Positions 47,561 to 54,990 of a DNA stretch of 64,000 bases are shown here, in pieces (positions within the stretch are counted from its first letter, which is position 1; the number at the start of each line of letters is the position of its first letter). The stretch covers positions 1-64,000 of the forward strand of contig JBBROS010000006.1 in the NCBI GenBank assembly GCA_038229135.1, read 5' to 3'. Below the pieces are notes generated by a model, which saw only the letters and a program-made list of their open reading frames with translations, was not told the origin of the DNA and ran no database searches. Made by a program: the position numbers and the translations under genes. Source of the stretch: JBBROS01 sp038229135. GTDB taxonomy: Bacteria; Pseudomonadota; Alphaproteobacteria; Acetobacterales; Acetobacteraceae.

Positions 47561-50500
47561 TGCACCTCCTTCCCCGCACGCTGCACGGCCTGGACGACGA
47601 CGCCCCGGCCTCCGAGCCTGGCCAGACGCCGGCGCCGTTGCTCGTGCTGAGCTTCTCCGACGCCGACCTCGCCGCGCTCGCGGCCGCGTGGAGCCCAGCA
47701 CTGCCCGAGCTCCGCCTCGCCAGCTTGGCCCGCCTCCGCCACCCCATGTCCGTCGATCTCTACCTGGACGAGGTCGCCGCCCATGCCCGGTGCATCGCCG
47801 TCCGCCTCCTCGGTGGCCTCGACTACTGGCGTTACGGCACGGACCAGCTCGCGAACCGCTGCCGCGAGCGCCACATCCCGCTCGCCCTCCTCCCCGGCGA
47901 CGCCGCCGACGACACGAGGCTGCGCGCCCTCTCGACCGTGGGCCCCGAAGCCTGGTCCGCCCTCGACACCTGCTTCCGCGAGGGCGGCCCTGCCAACCTC
48001 ACCCGAGCGCTCGCCTGGATGGCCCACCTCGCCACAGGCACCCCTGCCCCCGGCCCCGCAATCCCCATCCCCGCCCACGGCGTCCACACGCTCGACCTCC
48101 TGCCGCCCCACCCGTCATCGCGAGCCGAAGGCGTGGCGATCCAGGGGCGGCATCGTGCAAGCCCGTCGGCTCCTGGATCGCCACGCTACGCTCGCGATGA
48201 CGACGTGCCCGCGGCGGTCGGGGCGAGGGAGAGCCGAGAGCACGCCCTCGCCGCCATCATCCTCTACCGCTCCCACCTCCAATCCGCCGACCTCGCCCCC
48301 ATCGAAGCCCTCACCGCGGCCCTGCGCCAACGAGGCCTCGCCGTCGGCACGCTCTACGTCGACTCCCTCAAATCCCCCACCACCGCCGACTACGTCGCAA
48401 ACACCCTGAAGGCATGGCGCCCCGCCATCATCCTCAACGCCACCTTCTTCGCCGCGCGACATGACGACGCCCCGTCCCCTCTGGAGAGCGCGGACTGCCC
48501 CATCCTCCAACTCGTCCTCTCAAGCAGCCCGCGCACCGCCTGGCAGGCCTCCCCCCGCGGCCTCTCTCCCGCCGACCTCGCCATGCAGGTCGTGCTCCCC
48601 GAACTCGACGGCCGGCTGCTGACCACCGCCATCGCCTTCAAGGACCAGGCCGCCCCCAACCCGGCCTTGCAATACGCCCCCACCCGCTTCACCCCCGACG
48701 CCGCGGGCATCGCGCTCGCAGCCGACCGCGCCGCCGCCTGGGCCCGCCTTGGCGCCACCCCGCGCGCCGAGCGCCGCCTCGCCATCATCCTCTCCGACTA
48801 CCCCGGCATCGACGGCCAGCAAGGCCACGCCGTCGGCCTCGACACCTGGGCCAGCGTCGTGACCATCCTCACGCTGCTCGAATCAGAGGGCTACGCCGTC
48901 CCCCCGCTCTCCCCAGGAGAAGGCCAAGGTGAGAGCCGTGGCCACGAGCACGCAGTCGTCGAAGCCCTCTGCCATGCCCTCCCCAGCCCGACCCTGACCC
49001 TCGCCGAGTACGCCGCCGCCCCGCTCCCCAAGGCCCTCCGCGCCAGCGTCCATGCCGCCTGGGGCGACCCCGCCTCCGACCCCACGGTGGTCGACAACGC
49101 GTTCACCCACCGCACCCTCACCCTCGGCCCCCCGCTCGGAGGCAACGTCACCCTCGCCCTCCAGCCCGCCCGCGCGCCGGACAAGGCGCGCTACCACGAC
49201 CCCGACCTCCCCCCCTGCCACGCCTACGTCGCCTTCCACCTCTGGCTGCGCGCGCAGGACAACCATGCCCTCATCCACCTCGGCACCCATGGCAGCCTCG
49301 AATGGCTGCCCGGCAAGGCAGCCGCGCTATCGCCCGACTGCGCCCCCGCCGCCCTCCTCGGCGGCCTGCCCGTCATCTACCCCTTCATCATCAACAACCC
49401 CGGCGAGGCTGCTGCCGCAAAACGGCGCCTCGGCGCCGTCATGCTGGGCCACCTCACGCCCCCCATCGCCGCCCACACCCATCACGGCCCCGCCGCAGCA
49501 CTCGAGCGCCTCCTCGACGAGTACGCCACCGCCGACGGCCTCGACCGCCGCCGGGCGGCAAGCCTGCGCACGCAGATCCTCGAGCACGCCGGCACCACCG
49601 GCCTCCTGCGGGAGGCCGAAACCCCGCCGGATGCCGACCCAGATACTGCCCTCGCCCGCCTCGACGCCTACCTTTGCGACGTGAAGGACCTGCAGCTCCG
49701 TGACGGCCTGCACGTGTTCGGCCAGGACACCCCCCACCTCGACCCGGCATGGGCTGCCTGCCCCCAGGCCGAGCGCCACGCGTTGCTAACCGCGCTCGAC
49801 GCCCGCTTCGTCCCACCCGGCCCCGCCGGCGCCCCCACCCGCGGCCGCCCGGACGTGCTGCCCACGGGCCGCAACCTGACCACGCTCGACCCCCGCTCCC
49901 TCCCCACCCGCACGGCCTACGACCTGGCGGCCCGCGCTGCAGACGCCCTGCTGCGCCGCCACCTGCAGGAGCATGGCGAGCATCCCAGCCGCCTGGTGCT
50001 GGACCTCTGGGGCAGCACCGCCATGCGCACCGGCGGCGAGGACCTGGCCCTGGCCTACCGCCTCCTCGGCGCCACCCCGCTCTGGGACGAAGGCTCGTCG
50101 CGCGTCAGCGGCTTCGAGATCCTCCCCATCGCCCTCCTCGATCGCCCCCGCATCGACGTCACGCTCCGCATCTCCGGCCTGTTCCGCGACGCCTTCGCCA
50201 CCGCCCTGGCCCAGTTCGACGCCCTCATCGCGGCCGTTGCAACCCGCGACGAAGCGCCCGACTGGAACCCCCTCGCAGGCAACCCCGGCCCGCGTATCTA
50301 TGGCCCGGCAGCCGGGTCCTACGGCGCGGGCGACGGCTCCGGCGCCGGCTGGCTCGCCGCATCGGCCACCGCCTATGGCCGGGCAGACCCCGCGCCCGAC
50401 GCCCCCGGCCTCGCCGCCCGCGTGGCCGCCGCGGATGCGCTGGTGCACATCCAGGACCACGCCGAGCACGACCTGCTCGACAGCCCCGAATGGGCCGCCC

Positions 50501-50982
50501 ACGAAGGCGGGTTCGCGCAAGCCGCCGCCGCCTTGGGCAACACCCCCGCCCTGTGGCACCTCGACACCAGCCGAAGCGACGCCCCCCGCGCCCGCACCGT
50601 GCAGGAAGCGATCGCCCGCACCGTCCGTGGCCGCGCCGCCAACCCGGCCTGGATCGCAGGCCAGATGCGCCACGGCCACCGCGGCGCCGCCGAGATCGCC
50701 CGCCCGCTGGCCGCGCTCGAAGCCTTCGCCCGCACCCTGCCCACCCGCTTCGACGTGCAGCTGGACCTGCTGCACGACGCCCTCGCCACCCCCGAGGTCG
50801 ACGCCTTCCTGCAAAGGGAAAACCCCGAGGCACACGCGGACCTCGCCGCCCGCTTCGCCCGGCTCCGCGCCGACGGCCTCTGGCACCCGCGCCGGAATGC
50901 GCCCGGGAATGCGCCCGGGAACGCGCCCGGATATGCGTCCGGGAATGCGTCCGGGAATGCGCCCGGGAACGCCGCACCATGA
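47560..50982 (+). CDS. cobN: Cobaltochelatase subunit CobN
   Basis: Large subunit that inserts Co2+ into hydrogenobyrinic a,c-diamide with ATP and CobST (not in window). 1140 aa, at the short end for proteobacterial CobN. Family blocks include AIILYRSHLQSADLAPIEAL, NALIHLGTHGSLEWLPGK, GGLPVIYPFIINNPGEAAAAKRR (as VIYPFIINNPGEAA), LWGSTAMRTGGEDLALA and GNTPALWHLDTS. Three oddities: residues 186-215 come from a family A repeat, about 447-465 from a family B repeat, and the C-terminus ends in about six NAPG-type units. All keep the frame. They fall between conserved blocks, so the enzyme is probably functional. Confidence 0.95.
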   Translation: MHLLPRTLHGLDDDAPASEPGQTPAPLLVLSFSDADLAALAAAWSPALPELRLASLARLRHPMSVDLYLDEVAAHARCIAVRLLGGLDYWRYGTDQLANRCRERHIPLALLPGDAADDTRLRALSTVGPEAWSALDTCFREGGPANLTRALAWMAHLATGTPAPGPAIPIPAHGVHTLDLLPPHPSSRAEGVAIQGRHRASPSAPGSPRYARDDDVPAAVGARESREHALAAIILYRSHLQSADLAPIEALTAALRQRGLAVGTLYVDSLKSPTTADYVANTLKAWRPAIILNATFFAARHDDAPSPLESADCPILQLVLSSSPRTAWQASPRGLSPADLAMQVVLPELDGRLLTTAIAFKDQAAPNPALQYAPTRFTPDAAGIALAADRAAAWARLGATPRAERRLAIILSDYPGIDGQQGHAVGLDTWASVVTILTLLESEGYAVPPLSPGEGQGESRGHEHAVVEALCHALPSPTLTLAEYAAAPLPKALRASVHAAWGDPASDPTVVDNAFTHRTLTLGPPLGGNVTLALQPARAPDKARYHDPDLPPCHAYVAFHLWLRAQDNHALIHLGTHGSLEWLPGKAAALSPDCAPAALLGGLPVIYPFIINNPGEAAAAKRRLGAVMLGHLTPPIAAHTHHGPAAALERLLDEYATADGLDRRRAASLRTQILEHAGTTGLLREAETPPDADPDTALARLDAYLCDVKDLQLRDGLHVFGQDTPHLDPAWAACPQAERHALLTALDARFVPPGPAGAPTRGRPDVLPTGRNLTTLDPRSLPTRTAYDLAARAADALLRRHLQEHGEHPSRLVLDLWGSTAMRTGGEDLALAYRLLGATPLWDEGSSRVSGFEILPIALLDRPRIDVTLRISGLFRDAFATALAQFDALIAAVATRDEAPDWNPLAGNPGPRIYGPAAGSYGAGDGSGAGWLAASATAYGRADPAPDAPGLAARVAAADALVHIQDHAEHDLLDSPEWAAHEGGFAQAAAALGNTPALWHLDTSRSDAPRARTVQEAIARTVRGRAANPAWIAGQMRHGHRGAAEIARPLAALEAFARTLPTRFDVQLDLLHDALATPEVDAFLQRENPEAHADLAARFARLRADGLWHPRRNAPGNAPGNAPGYASGNASGNAPGNAAP
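48113..48203. repeat. Family A palindromic repeat inside cobN (copy A4)
   Basis: Outer arms GTCATCGCGAGCCGAAGGCG and CGCTACGCTCGCGATGAC; inner GTGGCGATCCAGGGGC and GCTCCTGGATCGCCACG. Same element as at 43.1 kb, but in the cobN reading frame. It encodes SSRAEGVAIQGRHRA followed by SPSAPGSPRYARDDD, with no stop and no shift. Confidence 0.88.
48899..48952. repeat. Family B palindromic repeat inside cobN (copy B2)
   Basis: CTCTCCCCAGGAGAAGGCCA followed by AGGTGAGAGCCGTGGCCACGAGC; matches the hrcA-downstream and 59.1-kb copies base for base over much of its length, including the GCCACGAGC tail. In frame within cobN it encodes PLSPGEGQGESRGHEHA. Confidence 0.75.
50896..50967 (+). repeat. 12-bp tandem repeat at the end of cobN
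   Basis: Six complete units of AATGCGCCCGGG with small changes (AAC, TAT; GTCC for GCCC), ending in a partial unit AACGCCGCA. The units encode N-A-P-G, with Y-A-S-G and N-A-S-G variants. The repeat ends 12 bases before the cobG ATG, so CobN gains a flexible tail. It is not CRISPR: units are adjacent with no spacers. Confidence 0.9.
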
Positions 50983-52079
50983 TCAAGCGCGGCTGGTGCC
51001 CCACCCTGCACGCCCCCATGGAGAGCGGCGACGGTTGGCTCACCCGCGTGAAGCCGCCCCGCGCCACCCTCACCCAGGCCCAAGCCCACGCCCTGGCCCA
51101 CGCCGCCGCCGCCCATGGCAGCGGCACCATCGAGCTCACCCAGCGCGGCAACCTCCAGATCCGCGGCCTGACGCCTTCGAGCGCGCCCCGCTTCGCCGCC
51201 GCCATGGTGGACGCCGGCCTCGCCGACGCCGACCCCGCGCAGGAGGCCCGCCGCGTCCTGATCCACCCCCCGCTCCTCGGCCTCGACCCCACCATCCACC
51301 CCGGCGCAGAAGCCCTGGTCCAAGCCCTGGAAGGCCTCTGCGCAACCCATCCCGCCTTCGAAGCACTCCCCGCCAAGTTCGCCATCGCCATCGACCCCGG
51401 CGGCTACTTCGCCCACTGGCCCGTCGCCGCCGACCTCGTCGCAACCGCCGAAGGCGTCCGCCTCGCGACCAAGGGCACCCGCAAAGCCCCGGTCGGCCCT
51501 CTTTTCCCTCTCCCCCCCGGAGAGCAAGGACAGACTGCAGCGCCAGCCCCGCTTCCCCCTGTCCCCTCGCGGGAGAGGGCCGGGGAGAGGGCGGGCCATC
51601 CGCACGAAACTCAGTCCTTCGTCGCCCACACCCCGACCCTCTTCCGGAGGGGGAGGGAGCAGAACCCCATCGCCTTCGCCCTGGCCCCCGCCTTCGGGCA
51701 GATGCACGCCGACGACCTCCACGTCCTCGCCGACCGTGCGCCCGAGCTCCGCATCACCCCCTGGCGCAGCATCCTCGTTCCCCACGACCCCGGCCCGCTC
51801 GAAAACTTCATCACGGACCCGAATGACCCTCGCCTCATGATCACTGCCTGCCCCGGCGCGCCCGCCTGCCCGCAAGCCACGCTCCCCACCCGCACCCTCG
51901 CCGCCGCCCTCCGCCCCCGCGCCGCCCTCCACGTCAGCGGTTGCGCCAAGGGCTGCGCCCACCCCGCCCCCTCGTCCCTTACCCTCGTCGCCATCGAGGG
52001 CGCCTGGCACCTGGTCCAGAACGGCCGCGCGCGGGACCCCGGCCACCCTGCGCCCGACCCGGCCGGCGCCGTCCGATGA
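50979..52079 (+). CDS. cobG: Precorrin-3B synthase
   Basis: Oxygen-dependent monooxygenase of the aerobic cobalamin route, with sulfite/nitrite-reductase half-domains, siroheme-type fold and a [4Fe-4S] cluster. RGWCPTLHAPMESGDGWLTR opens the protein, with IELTQRGNLQIRGL following. The cluster cysteines are in ITACPGAPACPQA and HVSGCAKGCAHP. ATG 50979 overlaps the cobN stop (ATGA). Residues about 174-229 (from PLFPLPPGEQGQ to FRRGREQNP) are low-complexity and derived from two family B repeats, inserted between the two halves. Presence of cobG argues for the O2-dependent pathway. Confidence 0.92.
   Translation: MIKRGWCPTLHAPMESGDGWLTRVKPPRATLTQAQAHALAHAAAAHGSGTIELTQRGNLQIRGLTPSSAPRFAAAMVDAGLADADPAQEARRVLIHPPLLGLDPTIHPGAEALVQALEGLCATHPAFEALPAKFAIAIDPGGYFAHWPVAADLVATAEGVRLATKGTRKAPVGPLFPLPPGEQGQTAAPAPLPPVPSRERAGERAGHPHETQSFVAHTPTLFRRGREQNPIAFALAPAFGQMHADDLHVLADRAPELRITPWRSILVPHDPGPLENFITDPNDPRLMITACPGAPACPQATLPTRTLAAALRPRAALHVSGCAKGCAHPAPSSLTLVAIEGAWHLVQNGRARDPGHPAPDPAGAVR
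51499..51665. repeat. Family B repeat tract inside cobG (copy B3)
   Basis: Two family B modules in succession: TTTCCCTCTCCCCCCCGGAG near the left, then CCTCGCGGGAGAGGGCCGGG, and a right flank CCGACCCTCTTCCGGAGGGG. One frame of this DNA encodes PHPDPLPEGEG, the peptide often produced by such repeats. The cobG frame instead reads PPGEQGQ and PSRERAGERAG. No stop codon interrupts it. Confidence 0.75.
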
Positions 52080-52717
52080 GCCAGCGCCACCCGACGAGGC
52101 AGTACGAACGCAACGGCGCCGCCATCTATCGCCAGTCCTTCGCCACCATCCGCGCCGAAACCGACCTGGCCGGCCTGGATCCCATCGAGGCCCGCGTCGT
52201 CGTCCGCATCGTCCACGCGTGCGGCATGCCGGAAATCCGTCCCGCAATCCGCTTCCACCCCGCCTTCGCCGCCACCGCCCGCGCCGCGCTCCACGCTGGC
52301 GCCCCCATCCTGTGCGACGCCAAGATGGTCGCCCACGGCATCACCCGTCCCCGCCTGCCGGCCGACAACGCCGTCCTCTGCACCCTCGACCACCCGGACA
52401 CCCCGGCGCTCGCCACCCGCATCGGCAACACCCGCTCCGCCGCCGCCCTCGAGCTCTGGGGCGAGCACATGCGCGGCGCCCTCGTCGTCATCGGCAACGC
52501 GCCCACCGCCCTCTTCCACCTGCTCGACCTGCTGGACGCGGGCGGCCCCCGGCCCGCCGCCATCATCGGCCTGCCCGTCGGCTTCGTCGGCGCGGCAGAA
52601 TCCAAGCAGGCCCTCGCCGAAGCCTCGCCGGTGCCCTGGATGATCGTCGAAGGACGCCGGGGCGGCAGCGCCATGGCCGTCGCCGCCGTTAACGCGCTGG
52701 CGAACGACGTCGAATGA
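52076..52717 (+). CDS. cobH: Precorrin-8X methylmutase
   Basis: Moves the methyl group from C-11 to C-12 to form hydrogenobyrinic acid. 213 aa. IEARVVVRIVHACGMPEI contains the catalytic histidine; GAPILCDAKMVAHGITR and AIIGLPVGFVGAAESKQAL are the other conserved blocks. ATG overlaps the cobG stop (ATGA), and its own stop overlaps cobI. Confidence 0.96.
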   Translation: MSQRHPTRQYERNGAAIYRQSFATIRAETDLAGLDPIEARVVVRIVHACGMPEIRPAIRFHPAFAATARAALHAGAPILCDAKMVAHGITRPRLPADNAVLCTLDHPDTPALATRIGNTRSAAALELWGEHMRGALVVIGNAPTALFHLLDLLDAGGPRPAAIIGLPVGFVGAAESKQALAEASPVPWMIVEGRRGGSAMAVAAVNALANDVE

Positions 52718-53436
52718 AGAGCACGCTCCACATCGTCGGAACCGGCCCCGGGGACCCCGAGCTCCTCACGCTCAAGGCCGCCCGCGTGATCGCCGCCAGC
52801 CCGGTGGTCGCCTGGTTCGCCAAGCGCGGGCGCCACGGCCACGCCGCGCGAATCGCCGCCGCCCACATCGCGCCCGGCACCGAGACGCTCCGCTTCGAAT
52901 ACCCGTACACGACCGAAATCCCGGTCGATCACCCCGACTACCTCGCCGCCCTCCCCGCCTTCTACGACGCCAGCGCCATCACCTGCGCCGAGCGACTCGA
53001 CACCGGGCAGGACGTCGCGCTGCTCTGCGAAGGGGACCCGTTCTTCTACGGCTCCGCCATGTACATCTTCGACCGCCTCGCCCCGCGCCACTGTATCAGC
53101 GTCATTCCCGGCATCCCCGCCATGGCCGGCTGCTGGGCCCAGGCCGCCACCCCCATCACCCACGGCGACGACGTCCTCACCATCCTGCCCGGCACCCTGC
53201 CCCAAACCGAGCTCGAGCGCCGCCTGCGCGACACGGACGCTGCCGTGATCATGAAGGTCGGCAGCAACCTCCCCAAGATCCGCGCTGCGCTCGAAGCCAG
53301 CCACCTCCTCCCCCGCGCCACCCTCGTCGACCGCGGCACAATGCCCGGCGGCTCCGTCACGCCCATGGCCCAGGCAGCCGCCGCGGCCCCGTATTTCTCC
53401 CTGGTGCTCGTGCCGGGCCGACAGGGGCTGCGATGA
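52714..53436 (+). CDS. cobI: Precorrin-2 C20-methyltransferase
   Basis: Methylates C-20 of precorrin-2 with SAM. 240 aa, tetrapyrrole methylase fold: HIVGTGPGDPELLTLKAARV near the N-terminus, VALLCEGDPFFYGSAMYI in the middle and IPGIPAMAGCWAQA after it. Start overlaps cobH (ATGA). It is followed by a 76-bp gap filled by a family B repeat. Confidence 0.96.
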   Translation: MKSTLHIVGTGPGDPELLTLKAARVIAASPVVAWFAKRGRHGHAARIAAAHIAPGTETLRFEYPYTTEIPVDHPDYLAALPAFYDASAITCAERLDTGQDVALLCEGDPFFYGSAMYIFDRLAPRHCISVIPGIPAMAGCWAQAATPITHGDDVLTILPGTLPQTELERRLRDTDAAVIMKVGSNLPKIRAALEASHLLPRATLVDRGTMPGGSVTPMAQAAAAAPYFSLVLVPGRQGLR

Positions 53437-53445
53437 CCGGATGGT

Positions 53446-53497
53446 CCAAACCCCTCACCCCAATCCCCTCCCCCTGGGAACGGGTCAGGGCCGAGCA
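53446..53497. repeat. Family B repeat between cobI and cobJ (copy B4)
   Basis: CCCCTCACCCCAATCCCCTC then CCCCTGGGAACGGGTCAGGG. One frame reads TPHPNPLPLGTG, the repeat-typical peptide, and that frame happens to be continuous with cobJ. This makes an apparent ATG at 53441 for cobJ that I consider an artefact of the repeat. Confidence 0.7.
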
Positions 53498-53512
53498 CGG
53501 ACCCGAGCCGCG

Positions 53513-54259
53513 TTGACCCTCCACATCCTCGGCCTCGGTCCCGGCGCCCCCACCCTCGTCACCCCCGAAACCAAAGCCGCCCTCGAGCAGGCTACCGACC
53601 TGATCGGCTACGCCCCCTACCTCGCCCGCATCCCGCCCAACGCCGCCCAACGCCACCATCCCAGCGACAATCGCGTCGAACTGGACCGTGCCCGCCACGC
53701 GATCGAACTCGCGCTCGAGGGCCGTCGCGTCGCCGTCGTCTCGGGCGGCGACCCCGGCATCTTCGCCATGGCCAGCGCCGTGTTCGAAGCCATCGACCAC
53801 GGCCCTCCCGCCTGGCGCACGCTCGATGTCCAGGTCCTCCCCGGCATCAGCGCCCTCCTCGCAGCCGCCGCCCGGCTCGGCGCCCCGCTCGGGCATGATT
53901 TCTGCGCCATCTCGCTCAGCGACAACCTCAAGCCCTGGCCGACCGTGCTCCGCCGCCTGACCATGGCGGCCGAGGCCGGGTTCGTCATCGCCCTCTACAA
54001 CCCCGCCAGCCGCGCCCGCCCCTGGCAGCTCGCCGCCGCGCTCGATGCCCTCCGCCCCGTTCTCCCCGCCACCACCCCCATCGCGTTGGCCACCGCCATC
54101 ACCCGCCCCGACGAGCGCCTGAACCTCGCCACCCTCGCCACCGTGGACGCCGGGCTCGCGGATATGCGCACCCTCGTTCTCATCGGCACCGCCGAAAGCC
54201 GCACCATCGAGCGCCCCGGGGCCCGCTCCTGGCTCTACACGCCGCGCTCGGCCAGCTGA
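53513..54259 (+). CDS. cobJ: Precorrin-3B C17-methyltransferase
   Basis: SAM-dependent ring contraction step of the aerobic pathway. From a TTG at 53513 the protein begins TLHILGLGPGAPTLVTPE, the normal CobJ opening, and has VSGGDPGIFAMASAVFE and VLPGISALLAAAARLGAPLGHDF (as LPGISALLAAAARLG, PLGHDF), SLSDNLKPW and LYNPASR. An ATG at 53441 would add a repeat-encoded N-terminus and is less likely. The last 25 bp overlap, tail to tail, the oppositely oriented cobK. Confidence 0.94.
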   Translation: MTLHILGLGPGAPTLVTPETKAALEQATDLIGYAPYLARIPPNAAQRHHPSDNRVELDRARHAIELALEGRRVAVVSGGDPGIFAMASAVFEAIDHGPPAWRTLDVQVLPGISALLAAAARLGAPLGHDFCAISLSDNLKPWPTVLRRLTMAAEAGFVIALYNPASRARPWQLAAALDALRPVLPATTPIALATAITRPDERLNLATLATVDAGLADMRTLVLIGTAESRTIERPGARSWLYTPRSAS

Positions 54260-54990
54260 TGCAGCCACGCCAGCACCCCCGCGACATCCTCCACCACGGG
54301 CGGCTCCGGCGGGGCCGGCCGCGCGACCAGCACCACGGGCACCCCCAGCATCCGCGCCGCCTCCAGCTTGGCCGCCACGGCAGCCCCGCCCGAATTCTTC
54401 GTCACCACCACCTCCACCCGCTCCTCCCGAAGCAGCGCCACCTCCGCCTCGAGCGTGAACGGCCCGCGCGCCGCGATGCACCGAACGCGCGGCGGCAGGC
54501 TCCCCGGCTCCGGCGCCTCCACGCTCCGCACCAGGTAGTCGTGCTGCGGCGCCGCCAGGAACGGCACCAGCTCCTGCTGGCCCACGGTCAGGAACACGCG
54601 CCGCGGCGACACCCCCAGCGCCGGCACGGCCCCGCCCATGTCCGCCACCTCCGTCCATTGGTCGCCGGGTTGCGCCACCCAGGCCGGTCGCGACACCGCA
54701 ACACGGGGCACGCCGGCCAGCCGAGCCCCTTCCGCCGCGTTCGCGTGCATCTGCCGCGCGAACGGATGTGTCGCGTCCACCAGCGCCCCCACGCCCTCGT
54801 CACGCAACCAGGCGGCAAGCCCCGCGGCACCCCCGAACCCGCCGCGGCGCGAGACCACTGCCGGCAGCACCGGCGCCCGCGTCCGCCCAGCCAGGCTCAG
54901 CACCGGCCGGAACCGCGCGTCCCCCGCCAGCGCCGCTGCCACGGCAGACCCCTCCGTCGTACCCCCCAACACCAGCACGCTTAGCGCCAT
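54235..54990 (-). CDS. cobK: Precorrin-6A reductase
   Basis: NAD(P)H-dependent reduction of precorrin-6A. 251 aa: VLVLGGTTEGSAVAAAL at the N-terminus, DATHPFARQMHANAAE, VFLTVGQQEL, and TKNSGGAAVAAKLEAARMLG match CobK. It is the only gene of the block on the minus strand. Its ATG (54990-54988) shares two bases with the cobL ATG (54989-54991) in a CATG palindrome, and its 3' end overlaps cobJ, so there is no spacer at either side. Its promoter must lie within cobL. Confidence 0.95.
   Translation of the reverse strand: MALSVLVLGGTTEGSAVAAALAGDARFRPVLSLAGRTRAPVLPAVVSRRGGFGGAAGLAAWLRDEGVGALVDATHPFARQMHANAAEGARLAGVPRVAVSRPAWVAQPGDQWTEVADMGGAVPALGVSPRRVFLTVGQQELVPFLAAPQHDYLVRSVEAPEPGSLPPRVRCIAARGPFTLEAEVALLREERVEVVVTKNSGGAAVAAKLEAARMLGVPVVLVARPAPPEPPVVEDVAGVLAWLHQLAERGV

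Noticed and set aside
50896..50967. CRISPR array
   Set aside because: Units are 12 bp, contiguous and without spacers, and are translated as NAPG repeats within cobN.
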